A DNA stretch of 64,000 nucleotides from Sphingomonas elodea ATCC 31461. Its GTDB lineage: Bacteria; Pseudomonadota; Alphaproteobacteria; Sphingomonadales; Sphingomonadaceae. A model generated the notes under the pieces. It ran no database searches. It saw only the letters and a program-made list of their open reading frames with translations, and was not told the DNA's origin. The position numbers and the translations under genes were made by a program. Location: positions 62,001 through 126,000 of the forward strand of contig NZ_AGFU01000016.1 in assembly GCF_000226955.1 (NCBI RefSeq), in the 5' to 3' direction. Shown piece after piece: positions 18,272-30,121 of this stretch. Position 1 is the first letter of the stretch; each line of letters begins with the position of its first letter.

Positions 18272-20302
18272 TTACCAGATGTGGACGCGCTGCTCGGGCG
18301 GCAGATAGAGCTTGTCGCCCGGCTGGATGTTGAATGCCTTGTACCAGGCATCGACGTTGCGGACGACGCCGTTGACGCGCGCGGTCGCGGGCGAGTGCGG
18401 GTCGACGACGAGCTGCTGACGCAGCGCATCCTCGCGCATCTTCACCCGCCAGGCCTGGCCCCAGCCGAGGAAGAAGCGCTGGTCGCCGCTCAGGCCGTCG
18501 ACCGTCTTCGCCTTGCCGTGCTTGGCCTGGTACTTCTGGTAGGCGCCATACGCCGCCTCGACCCCGCCCAGATCGCCGATATTCTCGCCGAGCGTGAGCT
18601 TGCCGTTGATCTTCATGCCCGGCAGCGGCTCATAGGTGTCGTACTGGCCGGCCAGCGCCGCCGTGCGCGCACCAAAATCGGCCTTTGCCTTGGGCGTCCA
18701 CCAGTTCTCCAGCTTGCCGGTCGGGCCGAACATGCTGCCCTGGTCGTCGAAGCCATGGCCCATTTCGTGGCCGATCACCGCGCCGATCGCGCCATAGTTC
18801 ACCGCCGGATCGGCCTTGGGATCGAAGAAGGGCGGCTGCAGGATCGCGGCCGGGAAGGTGATCTGGTTCGACAGCGGGTTGTAATAGGCGTTCACCGTCT
18901 GCGGCGTCATCGCCCAAAGCGTGCGGTCGACCGGCTTGGGGAAGCGCGCCAGCTGCAGCTGGTGCTGGAATTCGCCCGAGCGCATCACGTTACCCAGGAT
19001 ATCGCCGCGATCCACGGTGAGCGACGAATAATCGATATACTTGTCGGGATGCCCGATGCGCGGCTCGAAGGCGGCGAGCTTGGCGAGCGCGGCCTTGCGG
19101 GTCGCCTCGTCCATCCAGGTCGAGGCCTCGATCCGCTCGCGGTAGGAGTCGCGCAGATTCTCGATCAGCTCGGCCATCTGCTTTTCCGCCTCGGGCGGAT
19201 AATATTTGGCGACATAGGCCTTGCCGACCGCTTCGCCGAGCGCGCCGTTGACCATCTGCACGCCGCGCTTCCAGCGCTCGCGCTGGGCCGGCACGCCGGA
19301 GAGCGTCTTCGAATAGAAGTCGAAGCGGGCCTGATCGAACGCCTTGGGCAGATAGGTCGCGTGATCGCTGACGAAGCGATAGGCGAGATAGTCCTTCCAG
19401 GTCTGGAGCGGTGTCTCGGCGAAGATCTTGGCCAACGCGATCAGCGCGGTGTTCTGCGCCATCAGGATCTGCGGCGAGCTGTCGACGCCCGCGGTCTTCA
19501 GCATCAGCGCCCAGTCGAACTCGGGTGCCTTGGCCTTCAGGCCGGCGATGGTCTGCGGATCGTTGAGCTTGGCGATGTCGCGGCTCTGCTCGGGCGACCA
19601 CTGCACCTTGGCCATCGCCATTTCGAGCGCGACGATCGCATCGGCCTTGGCAGACGCATCGGGGATGCCCGCCAGTTCCTGGATCTGCTGCACATAGGCG
19701 CGATAGGCCTTGCGGAAGCCCTCGAACTTCTCGCCCGGGTTCAGGAAATAGTCGCGCGGCATGCCGAGGCTGCCCTGGCCGACCGCGGCGGTGTAGCGGG
19801 TCGGATCCGCAAAGCCGGGGGAGATCTCCACCTCGACCGGCGTCGCATAGCCGACGCTGGCGAACAGCACCTGCAGCGCGGTCTTGTCCTGCACGCCGGC
19901 GATGCGGGCGAGATAGGGCTTGAGCGGCGCCGTGCCGCGCGCCTCGATACCCGCCTCGTCCATCCAGCTGGCGTAGAAATCGCCGATCTGCTTGCCACTC
20001 GCGCCATAGGCGGCGGGGTTCTTGGCCATGTCGTCGAGCAGTGTGCGAACATTGGTTTCCGCCGCCAGCGCGAGGTCAACGAACGGGCCCGCCGAGGTGC
20101 GGTCGGCCGCGATCTGGGTACGATCGGCCCAGCCGCCATTCGCATAGGTCCAGAAGTCGTCGCCGGGCTTCACGCCGGGCTTCTGCGCGGTCATGTCGAC
20201 GCCGAAGCTGCCATAATAGGGCTTGCCGGTCTGGGCGAGCGCAGGCGCGGAGACGAGCAGCGCCGCAGCGCTGGCAAGAAAGAGAGAACAACGCAATTTC
20301 AT
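18272..20302 (-). CDS. M13 family zinc metallopeptidase (neprilysin-like)
   Basis: A 676-residue exported peptidase. A signal peptide (MKLRCSLFLASAAALLVSAPALA) is followed by the large helical N-terminal half of M13 enzymes. The zinc site is HEMGH in VIGHEMGHGFDD, near residue 510. The upstream substrate motif NAYYNPLSNQI and the third zinc-ligand motif GENIGDLGG are both intact. The C-terminus ends in W, as usual for the family. The start at 20302 is preferred, with GGGGAAG upstream. It probably degrades small peptides in the periplasm. Confidence 0.95.
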   Translation of the reverse strand: MKLRCSLFLASAAALLVSAPALAQTGKPYYGSFGVDMTAQKPGVKPGDDFWTYANGGWADRTQIAADRTSAGPFVDLALAAETNVRTLLDDMAKNPAAYGASGKQIGDFYASWMDEAGIEARGTAPLKPYLARIAGVQDKTALQVLFASVGYATPVEVEISPGFADPTRYTAAVGQGSLGMPRDYFLNPGEKFEGFRKAYRAYVQQIQELAGIPDASAKADAIVALEMAMAKVQWSPEQSRDIAKLNDPQTIAGLKAKAPEFDWALMLKTAGVDSSPQILMAQNTALIALAKIFAETPLQTWKDYLAYRFVSDHATYLPKAFDQARFDFYSKTLSGVPAQRERWKRGVQMVNGALGEAVGKAYVAKYYPPEAEKQMAELIENLRDSYRERIEASTWMDEATRKAALAKLAAFEPRIGHPDKYIDYSSLTVDRGDILGNVMRSGEFQHQLQLARFPKPVDRTLWAMTPQTVNAYYNPLSNQITFPAAILQPPFFDPKADPAVNYGAIGAVIGHEMGHGFDDQGSMFGPTGKLENWWTPKAKADFGARTAALAGQYDTYEPLPGMKINGKLTLGENIGDLGGVEAAYGAYQKYQAKHGKAKTVDGLSGDQRFFLGWGQAWRVKMREDALRQQLVVDPHSPATARVNGVVRNVDAWYKAFNIQPGDKLYLPPEQRVHIW

Positions 20303-20405
20303 GGTGTTAGGCTTCCCCACCTCGGTGTGTGTTACCGGAGTGTAACGGCCAGTTTCATGCGTCGCAATGGAATTTTGTTACAAGGGAAACTGCCCAAACG
20401 GGCAC

Positions 20406-20436
20406 CCCTCCTCCCCCGTTCTGCGGGGAAGGAGGG
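20406..20436 (-). terminator. Hairpin after acs, likely terminator
   Basis: CCCTCC (20406-20411) pairs with GGAGGG (20431-20436), and an inner CCCC/GGGG stem continues it after a small bulge. It begins seven bases past the acs stop on the minus strand. There is no strong T-tract. Confidence 0.5.
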
Positions 20437-20442
20437 TCACGA

Positions 20443-22380
<1,938 letters not shown>

Positions 22381-22515
22381 CAAGACCCCTCCTGGTCGGC
22401 GGGCATCTAGGGGCGCAAGGGGTGGCTAGGCAAGGCACCTGCCTGCGCAAGATCGTTACGGTACCCCATGTTTTTTTGGTGGATCGGCGAAACCGTATCA
22501 GCCATATAAAACGCT

Positions 22516-23997
22516 ATGGCACGACCTGCGATTGCTCTGTTGCTCGGTGCGGCGCTGCCGCTGGCAGCCTGCTCCACCGGTTCCGCCCGACCGCAGCAGA
22601 GCGCCGCGACGATCGAACTGCCCGATCGATTCTCGGTCGACCCGCAGGTAAAAGCGCGCGAGGACCTGTCCCGCTGGTGGGACAGATTCGACGATCCGAT
22701 GCTGGGCCAGCTGATCGGCCAGGCGCAGTCCGCCAATCTGGACATCGCCCAGGCGGTGATCCGCCTGCGCCAGGCACGCGAATCGCTGATCCAGTCGCGG
22801 TCCGCGCTGCTGCCGACGGTGAGCGGCTCGGGCGGCTATTCGCGCAACGAACCGCTGCGCGGCGGCAGCACCACCACGCGCCTGCCCGACGGCACCATCG
22901 CCTCCTTCTCGCAGGGCGGCAGCAGCAACTTCTCGCTGGGCCTGGATGCGAGCTATCAGGTGGACCTGTTCGGCGGCGTCCGCGCCGGGGTGCGCAACGC
23001 GCGGGCCAGCTATGAATCCACGGTGTTCAACCGTGCGGCGGTGCTGCTCTCGGTCGAATCCGAAACCGCGCGCAACTATGTGCTCGCCCGCCTGGCGCAG
23101 GCCCAGCTCGCCAATGCGCGCGAGAGCCTGGCCATCCAGGACGAGACCCTCAGCATCGCCCGGTGGCGCGTGCAGGCCGGCCTCGTATCCTCGCTCGATG
23201 CCGAGACCGCACGGTCGCAGCGCGCGCAGACCGCCGCGACCATCCCGCAGCTGGAAAGCAGCTATGCCGGCTATGTCGCGCGGCTCGGCGTGCTGACCGG
23301 GCAGGCACCGGGCGCACTGCGGACCCTGCTGGAGACACCAAAGCCGATCCCGCGCGGCCCGGCGAACGTCGACACCGGCATCCCCGCCGACGCGCTGCGC
23401 CAGCGGCCGGACGTGCGTGCCGCCGAACGCAGCCTTGCCGCCGCCGCCGCGCAGATCGGCGTGGCCCGCGCGCAGCTCTATCCCAGCCTGGCGCTCGGCG
23501 GCAGCATCAACATGGGCAGCAGCCGGATCGGCTCGCTGTTCGACATCATCACCGGCCGCGCCTTCGCCAACGTGGCGCAGACGCTGTTCGATTCCGGCCG
23601 GCTGCGCAGCCAGCTCCGCTCGGCCCGGGAGGGGGCCGACGGTGCCTTCTATGCCTACAAGTCCAGCGTGCTGAAGGCGCTGGAAGAGATCGAAAACGCG
23701 ATCGTCGCGCTGCAGGCCGCCCGCACCCGCGAGGCCGAGTTCCGCATCGCGCTGGAAGCCGCGACCAACCAGGCACTGCTCGCCCGATTCCAATATCGCT
23801 CGGGCCTGACCGACTTCACCACGCTCAACCAGTCCGAAAGCGCCCTGCTTTCGGCCAAGAACGGCCTTTCCCAGGCCGAATCCGAACAGGCGACCGCGCT
23901 GATCCAGCTCTATGTCGCGCTTGGTGGCGGCTGGGACGAAGCCGCGCCGATCCCGCCCCTTCCTCCAACGACAGGCAGCGCCACCGATGGCCAGTGA
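22516..23997 (+). CDS. Outer-membrane efflux lipoprotein (NodT/OprM type)
   Basis: A 493-residue outer-membrane channel of the TolC superfamily. The lipobox LAACS gives a lipid anchor at C19. Two repeated helical hairpin regions carry the family motifs DLFGGVRAGVRNARA, LRQRPDVRAAERSLAAA and a late FQYRSGLTDFTTLNQSE. It starts the four-gene efflux operon, overlapping the adaptor gene by 11 bases. Having the channel gene inside the operon means the pump need not borrow a general TolC. The exported substrate is not evident. Confidence 0.93.
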   Translation: MARPAIALLLGAALPLAACSTGSARPQQSAATIELPDRFSVDPQVKAREDLSRWWDRFDDPMLGQLIGQAQSANLDIAQAVIRLRQARESLIQSRSALLPTVSGSGGYSRNEPLRGGSTTTRLPDGTIASFSQGGSSNFSLGLDASYQVDLFGGVRAGVRNARASYESTVFNRAAVLLSVESETARNYVLARLAQAQLANARESLAIQDETLSIARWRVQAGLVSSLDAETARSQRAQTAATIPQLESSYAGYVARLGVLTGQAPGALRTLLETPKPIPRGPANVDTGIPADALRQRPDVRAAERSLAAAAAQIGVARAQLYPSLALGGSINMGSSRIGSLFDIITGRAFANVAQTLFDSGRLRSQLRSAREGADGAFYAYKSSVLKALEEIENAIVALQAARTREAEFRIALEAATNQALLARFQYRSGLTDFTTLNQSESALLSAKNGLSQAESEQATALIQLYVALGGGWDEAAPIPPLPPTTGSATDGQ

Positions 23998-25309
23998 ACC
24001 TCAGGACCTCAACGCCTTTCTGGGCACGAAGCGGCGCCCCTGGTGGCGGCGGAACCTGCGCTGGATCGTCATCGCGCTGGTCGTGGTGGTGCTGGGCCTG
24101 CTCGTCTCGCGCTGCTTCGCGCCCAAGCCGCCGCCCAGCTACATCACCGTGCCGGCGGAGCAGGGTTCGCTCGCCGTTACCGTCTCCGCCACGGGGCGCC
24201 TTGCGCCGATCCGCCAGGTGACGGTGGGCTCGGAAATCTCCGGCCTGGTGCTGAAGGTGCTGGTCGACGTCAACGATCGGGTGACCGAAGGCCAGACGAT
24301 CGCGATCATCGACCCTGCCCGGCTGGAGGACGCGATCACCCAGAGCCGCGCGACGCTTTCCGCCAACCAGGCGGCGGTGGCGCAGACCCGTGCGACGCTC
24401 GACGAGGCGACCGCGCAGCTCCGCCGCATGGAGGAAGTCAGCCGACTGTCCGGCGGCAAGGTGCCCGCCCAGACCGAGCTGGATACCGCCCGCGCCGCCG
24501 TGGCCCGCGCCCGCGCCAATCTGCGTTCGGCCGAGGCGAACGTCGTCTCCGCCCAGGCCTCGCTCTCCTCGAACCAGACGCAGCGCACCCGATCGATCAT
24601 CCGCTCGCCGGTGAACGGCGTGGTGCTCGCCCGCCAGGTCGATGCCGGCCAGACCGTCGCCGCGCAGTTCAGCACGCCGAACATGTTCGTGATCGCGCAG
24701 GACCTGACGCACATGAAGCTGGAAGTGGCGATCGACGAGGCCGATGTCGGCGCGGTCAAGGTGGGCCTGCCGGCGAGCTTCACGGTGGACGCCTTCCCCG
24801 GCCGCACCTTCCCGGCGCAGATCACCCGCGTCGACCTCGGCTCGAACCTGACGGCATCGACCGCCTCGACCAGCGCATCGACCAGCACCACCACCGCCAA
24901 CCAGGTCGTCTCCTATGCCGCGATCCTGTCGGTCGCCAACCCGGACATGACGCTGCGCCCGGGCATGACCGCAACCGCGACGATCGGCGTCGAAAAGCTG
25001 GAGAATGCGCTGCTGATCCCCAACGGCGCGCTGCGCTTCACCCCGGACCAGGCCGGCGCCAAGTCGGGCGGCGGCATCCAGTTCGGGCCGCGCCGGCAGG
25101 ACCAGCAAAAGGCGATCGGCCGCGGCAGCAAGCAGACGGTGTACATCGTCGGCAAGGACGGGAAGCCGCAGAAGGTGGAGGTCGTCACCGGCCCCAGCGA
25201 CGGCAGCCGTACCGCCGTGACCAGCGCCCAGCTCAAGCCCGGCATGAAGGTGATCGTCGGCGTGCAGGCCGAAGGCGCGGCCACGCCCGCCAAGGCCGGC
25301 CAGAACTGA
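23987..25309 (+). CDS. Periplasmic adaptor of a MacAB-type pump
   Basis: A 440-residue membrane-fusion protein. One N-terminal membrane helix (about residues 25-43) is followed by a lipoyl half-motif (GSEISGLVLKVLVDVNDRVTEG), a helical hairpin of about 90 residues, the second lipoyl half (IIRSPVNGVVLARQVDAGQTV) and a beta-barrel domain. A serine/threonine-rich insert (STASTSASTSTTT) is unusual. The order matches MacA, which joins an inner-membrane ABC transporter to the outer-membrane channel. Confidence 0.92.
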   Translation: MASEPQDLNAFLGTKRRPWWRRNLRWIVIALVVVVLGLLVSRCFAPKPPPSYITVPAEQGSLAVTVSATGRLAPIRQVTVGSEISGLVLKVLVDVNDRVTEGQTIAIIDPARLEDAITQSRATLSANQAAVAQTRATLDEATAQLRRMEEVSRLSGGKVPAQTELDTARAAVARARANLRSAEANVVSAQASLSSNQTQRTRSIIRSPVNGVVLARQVDAGQTVAAQFSTPNMFVIAQDLTHMKLEVAIDEADVGAVKVGLPASFTVDAFPGRTFPAQITRVDLGSNLTASTASTSASTSTTTANQVVSYAAILSVANPDMTLRPGMTATATIGVEKLENALLIPNGALRFTPDQAGAKSGGGIQFGPRRQDQQKAIGRGSKQTVYIVGKDGKPQKVEVVTGPSDGSRTAVTSAQLKPGMKVIVGVQAEGAATPAKAGQN

Positions 25310-25310
25310 C

Positions 25311-26015
<705 letters not shown>

Positions 26016-26019
26016 GCCG

Positions 26020-27219
26020 ATGCTGTTCACCACCCTCCTCCTGTCGCTCCGCGAAATCCGCCGGCACCTGCTGCGCTCGTTCCTGACGACGCTGGGCATC
26101 ATCATCGGCGTCGCCGCGGTCATCACCATGGTGACGCTGGGCAACGGCGTCTCCGCCTCGGTACAGGCGTCGATCAGCTCGCTCGGCAACAACACGCTCA
26201 CCGTGTTTCCCAGCGGCGGGCGGCGCGGCGGCGGCAATGCGCCGCCCAGCTTCGACAATGCCGACGTGCTGGCGATCCGCCAGCAGGTGAGCGGCGTCAG
26301 CGCGGTGGCACCCCAGGCCTCGTCCTCGGCGCTGGCGGTGCGCAACGCGCAGAACTGGAACGCCTCGGTCACCGGAACCAGCAACGACTATTTCGACGCG
26401 CAGAACCTGGAACTTGCCGGCGGCCGCCGCTTCACCGATGCCGAGCTGAGCGCCGGCAAATCGGTCTGCGTGATCGGCGACACGATCCGCGCCAACCTGT
26501 TCGCCGACGAGGATCCGGTGGGCGAGCGCTTCCGCCTCGGCACGGTCAGCTGCGAAGTGATCGGCGTGCTGAAGAAGCGCGACAACGCCGGGTTCAGCGA
26601 TCCCAATTCCACCGTCGTGCTGCCGCTCAAGACGGTGCAGCGCCGCTTCGTCGGCAACCAGAACGTGCTGGCGATCCAGGTGGCGGTGGCCCCCGGGTAC
26701 GACACCTCGGTCGTCAAGCAGTCGCTGACCGGCCTGCTGCGCGAACGCCGCCACCTGAGCCCCGGCCAGCCCGACAATTTCGACATTTTCGACAGCGCCG
26801 AATTCGCCTCGACGGTTCAGAATCAGACGAAGCAGCTGACCCTGTTCGTCGCCGCCATCGCTGCCGTCAGCCTGCTGGTCGGGGGCATCGGCATCATGAA
26901 TATCATGCTGGTCTCGGTAACCGAGCGCACCCGCGAAATCGGCATCCGCCTCGCCATCGGCGCGCTGGGCAAGGAAGTGCTGATGCAGTTCCTGGTCGAG
27001 GCGGTGGCGCTGTCGTGCCTGGGCGGCATGATCGGGATGGTGCTCGCCTTCTTCGCCTCCTGGGGCCTGGCGACGCTCGCCACCCTGCCGTTCCAGTTCG
27101 ACCTGTCGATTAACCTGATCAGCTTCGGCATCTCGGCGCTGATCGGGATCGTGTTCGGCTTTTTCCCGGCCCGGCGCGCCGCCGCGCTCAATCCGATCGA
27201 CGCCTTGCGGCACGAATAG
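26020..27219 (+). CDS. ABC transporter permease, MacB type
   Basis: A 399-residue permease with an N-terminal helix (TTLGIIIGVAAVITMVTLG), a large periplasmic MacB-type domain, and three C-terminal helices. The characteristic LLVGGIGIMNIMLVSVTERTREIGIRLA stretch couples to the ATPase. It is the last gene of the efflux operon and its 3' end overlaps the convergent mocA-like gene by 32 bases. Confidence 0.94.
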   Translation: MLFTTLLLSLREIRRHLLRSFLTTLGIIIGVAAVITMVTLGNGVSASVQASISSLGNNTLTVFPSGGRRGGGNAPPSFDNADVLAIRQQVSGVSAVAPQASSSALAVRNAQNWNASVTGTSNDYFDAQNLELAGGRRFTDAELSAGKSVCVIGDTIRANLFADEDPVGERFRLGTVSCEVIGVLKKRDNAGFSDPNSTVVLPLKTVQRRFVGNQNVLAIQVAVAPGYDTSVVKQSLTGLLRERRHLSPGQPDNFDIFDSAEFASTVQNQTKQLTLFVAAIAAVSLLVGGIGIMNIMLVSVTERTREIGIRLAIGALGKEVLMQFLVEAVALSCLGGMIGMVLAFFASWGLATLATLPFQFDLSINLISFGISALIGIVFGFFPARRAAALNPIDALRHE

Positions 27220-27802
27220 CCGCGGCCGCCTCGCGCGCGCGCAGGGCCTCCAGGTCCTCGCGCGTGTCGATGTCGACCAATTCCTCGGGCCGGGTGATGA
27301 TATGGTGGCCGCGCAGGATCAGCGTGCGCGCGCCGGCATCGCCGTCCAGCCCGCGCAGCGCCGCGAAATGGTCGCGGCCGATCAGCGCCGGCGGCATCGG
27401 CTGCACCCCGTCGCTGGAGGCGACCAGCGTCGCGCCGTTGTTCGAGGCATCGAACAGCCGGTAGCAATGCGCCACGGTCACGCGCGGCATGTCGGCCAGC
27501 GCGATCAGCACCGCCTCGGCGCCGGCCGCCTCCGCCGCCTCCACGCCGTGGCGGACCGACCGGGCCTGGCCGAGCGCCGGATCGGGGTTCTCCACCACCT
27601 GGAACCCGCGCGCGGCGAAATCCAGCGCGGTGTCCGACACCACGGCGACCCGCGCGAGGAACGGCATCTTCTCCAGCGCCGTCACCACATGGAAGGCGAG
27701 CGGCTGGCCGAGATAGTCCTCGGTCAGCTTGTCGCCATCGGCGAACCGCTCGGAGCGGCCCGCGGCGAGCAGGACGAGCGCGGTCTTTTCAGGCGTGAGC
27801 AT
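27188..27802 (-). CDS. Molybdenum cofactor nucleotidyltransferase (MocA-like)
   Basis: A 204-residue nucleotidyltransferase. The nucleotide motif VLLAAGRSERF, lysine in DGDKLTEDYLG, the ALADMPRVT metal site and the GDAGARTLILRGH motif match the MocA/MobA-like group that adds CMP (or GMP) to molybdenum cofactor. A sulfite oxidase-like molybdoenzyme is encoded at 36810. It overlaps the upstream xdhC gene by 14 bases, so the two are probably co-expressed, fitting a role in xanthine dehydrogenase-type enzymes. Confidence 0.85.
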   Translation of the reverse strand: MLTPEKTALVLLAAGRSERFADGDKLTEDYLGQPLAFHVVTALEKMPFLARVAVVSDTALDFAARGFQVVENPDPALGQARSVRHGVEAAEAAGAEAVLIALADMPRVTVAHCYRLFDASNNGATLVASSDGVQPMPPALIGRDHFAALRGLDGDAGARTLILRGHHIITRPEELVDIDTREDLEALRAREAAAAIRAARRRSD

Positions 27803-28700
27803 GGAAGGTCTTCACCATGGCGGCGGCGATGGACAGGGCGATCTCCGACGGACCGATCGCACCGATCGAAAGCCCCGCCGGTCCTTCGATCCGCGCGAGA
27901 TCCGAAGGCGAGACGCCCGCGGCGCTCAGTCGTTCCAGCCGCGCTGAATGGCTGCGCCGCGACCCGAGTGCGGCGACATAGCCCGACGGATGGGCAAGCG
28001 CGGCGATCAGCGCCGCATCGTCGATCTTGGGATCATGGCTGAGCGTCACCACCGCCGTTGCCTGGTCGGGCCGCAGGGCGGTAACCGCCTCGTCCGGCCA
28101 GCGGTCGTCGAGGGCGACACCGGGGAAGCGCTCCTCGGTGAGGAACCGGCCGCGGGGATCGATCACCGTCGTCGCGATGCCCAGCTCGCGGGCCAGCCCG
28201 GCGAGCGCCTGCGCGATCTGCACCGCGCCGACGATCAGCAGCCGTCGCGGCGGATCGTAGCGGTTGACGAAGCCACCGCCGCCGATCGTGCTCTGCCCGG
28301 TGGCGAGGTCGGTCCCCACCTCCAGCGGCCGCCCTTCGGCGCGCGCCGCACGGATCGCGTCGAACAGCACGGGCGGAAAGCCGTTCGCCGCCACCGGCTG
28401 CACCAGCACCGCGATCTGCCCGCCGCAGGGCAGCCCCACTTCCCAGGCGGCCGCATCGGCGACGCCATAGTCCTTCACCACCGCAGGCGCGCCGGCGATC
28501 ACCTCGGCGGCGGTCTGCAGGATGTCGGTTTCGACGCAGCCGCCGGAGACCGAACCCTCGAACCGCCCGTCCTCATGCACCAGCAGATGGCTGCCGCGGG
28601 GGCGCGGGGCGGAACCCCAGGTCGTCACCACCGTCGCCAGCGCCATCCTCGCACCGCGCCAGGCCTCGGCCGCTGCCAGCACGCTGTCGTTGTCGGCCAC
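27789..28700 (-). CDS. XdhC family protein, molybdoenzyme maturation
   Basis: A protein of about 303 residues with the N-terminal XdhC motif SVSGGCVE (preceded by GSAPRPRGSHLL) and a C-terminal Rossmann domain (RRLLIVGAVQIAQALAGLA, then TVIDPRGRF and VTLSHDPKIDD). XdhC proteins help insert sulfurated molybdenum cofactor into xanthine dehydrogenase-type enzymes. No such enzyme is encoded nearby. The start is set at the GTG at 28700 because GGGAGCG precedes it; a GTG at 28718 is also possible. Confidence 0.87.
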   Translation of the reverse strand: MADNDSVLAAAEAWRGARMALATVVTTWGSAPRPRGSHLLVHEDGRFEGSVSGGCVETDILQTAAEVIAGAPAVVKDYGVADAAAWEVGLPCGGQIAVLVQPVAANGFPPVLFDAIRAARAEGRPLEVGTDLATGQSTIGGGGFVNRYDPPRRLLIVGAVQIAQALAGLARELGIATTVIDPRGRFLTEERFPGVALDDRWPDEAVTALRPDQATAVVTLSHDPKIDDAALIAALAHPSGYVAALGSRRSHSARLERLSAAGVSPSDLARIEGPAGLSIGAIGPSEIALSIAAAMVKTFHAHA

Positions 28701-28754
28701 TTGTCTCGCTCCCGTCACATCCGCTGCCTAACCGCCTAGACGAAGGAGAGTTTC

Positions 28755-29825
28755 GTGACGAGATGGATGCTTCTGGCGGCGGCCCTGCTGGCGCCCGCTT
28801 TCGCTTTCGGACAAGATCATCCCATGCAGAAGCCCATGCCCCGGATCGTCGTGATCGGCCATCGCGGCGCCAGCGGCGAGCGGCCCGAGCACACGCTGCT
28901 CTCCTACCAGCGCGCGATCGACCAGGGCGCCGATTTCATCGAGCCCGATCTGGTGCCCACCAAGGACGGCGAACTGGTCGCCCGCCACGAAAACAACATC
29001 ACCGACACGACCGACGTGGCGGCGCATCCCGAATTCGCCACCCGCAAGACCACCAAGACGATCGACGGCCAGACGATCACCGGCTGGTTCACCGAGGATT
29101 TCACCCTCGCCGAGCTGAAGACGCTGCGCGCCAAGGAGCGGCTGCCCAAGCTGCGCCCCGGCAACACCGCCTTTGACGGCCAGGCCTCCATCCCGACGCT
29201 GGACGAGATCATCGCGCTGGCGAAGCGGGAATCGGCCCGTCTGCATCGCACGATCGGCATCTATCCCGAGACCAAGCACCCGAGCTATTTCGCCTCGATC
29301 GGCCTGCCGCTCGAGGCACGGCTGGTCGCCAGGCTCAAGGCCGCGGGCTGGGACCGCGCCGACGCGCCGGTGTTCATCCAGTCGTTCGAGGTCAATAACC
29401 TCAAGCAGCTTCACACCATGACCAAGGTGCCGCTGATCCAGCTGATGGCCGGCAGCGAGGGCCCGGCGGATCATGCGGTTGCCAGCTACAAGGCGATGGC
29501 GACGCCCGAGGGGCTGAAGACCGTGGCGACGTATGCCGCCGGCATCGGGCCAGAGCTTACCCAGATCCTTGCCGCCGACGGTACGCCCTCGACGCTGGTC
29601 GCCGATGCCCATGCGGCGGGGCTGAAGCTCCACCCCTGGACCTTCCGCGCGGAGAACTATTTCCTGATGCCGGCCTATCGCGACGGCACCGATCCGGCGA
29701 CGCACGGGCGGCTGGCGGGAGAGATCACCGCGTTTCTCAAGGCAGGGATCGACGGCTTCTTTACCGATTTCCCTTCCATCGGCGTGCCGGCTCGGGATAG
29801 CTTCCTGCAGACCAACGGCAAGTAA
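28755..29825 (+). CDS. glpQ: Glycerophosphodiester phosphodiesterase, exported
   Basis: A 356-residue enzyme with a signal peptide (TRWMLLAAALLAPAFAFG) that hydrolyses glycerophosphodiesters to glycerol-3-phosphate in the periplasm. The catalytic motifs HRGASGERPEHT, FIEPDLVPTKDGELVARHE and the C-terminal LHPWTFRAEN are intact, matching the GlpQ rather than cytosolic UgpQ form. The GTG start at 28755 has an AAGGAG site at 28743-28748. Confidence 0.94.
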   Translation: MTRWMLLAAALLAPAFAFGQDHPMQKPMPRIVVIGHRGASGERPEHTLLSYQRAIDQGADFIEPDLVPTKDGELVARHENNITDTTDVAAHPEFATRKTTKTIDGQTITGWFTEDFTLAELKTLRAKERLPKLRPGNTAFDGQASIPTLDEIIALAKRESARLHRTIGIYPETKHPSYFASIGLPLEARLVARLKAAGWDRADAPVFIQSFEVNNLKQLHTMTKVPLIQLMAGSEGPADHAVASYKAMATPEGLKTVATYAAGIGPELTQILAADGTPSTLVADAHAAGLKLHPWTFRAENYFLMPAYRDGTDPATHGRLAGEITAFLKAGIDGFFTDFPSIGVPARDSFLQTNGK

Positions 29826-29834
29826 GGACCTTCC

Positions 29835-30092
29835 ATGCGCATCCTCCCCGCCCTACTGATGCTGCCGCTGCTGGCGGGTGGCTGCGTGGTGAAGACGGCC
29901 GCCAATATCGTGACGCTGCCGGTCAAGGCCGGCGCCCAGGCTGCCGATTGGGCCACCACCAGCCAGGACGAGTCCGACCGCAACTACGGCCGCAAGATGC
30001 GCGAGAAAGAAGAGCGCGAAGGCCGCGAGCGCCGCAAGCGCGACAAGGAATGCCGCGAGCATCCCGAGCGCTGCCAGTCTCAGCAGCCATAA
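29835..30092 (+). CDS. Small lipoprotein, unknown function
   Basis: An 85-residue protein. The lipobox LLAGGC gives a likely lipidated cysteine near residue 17. The mature part has a short hydrophobic region and then a strongly charged helix (KMREKEEREGRERRKRDKECRE), probably coiled. It follows glpQ by 9 bases and is likely in the same transcript. I do not recognise a named family. Confidence 0.7.
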   Translation: MRILPALLMLPLLAGGCVVKTAANIVTLPVKAGAQAADWATTSQDESDRNYGRKMREKEEREGRERRKRDKECREHPERCQSQQP

Positions 30093-30121
30093 GCAGAGGG
30101 TCAGCGCGCGCGTACCGGCGC

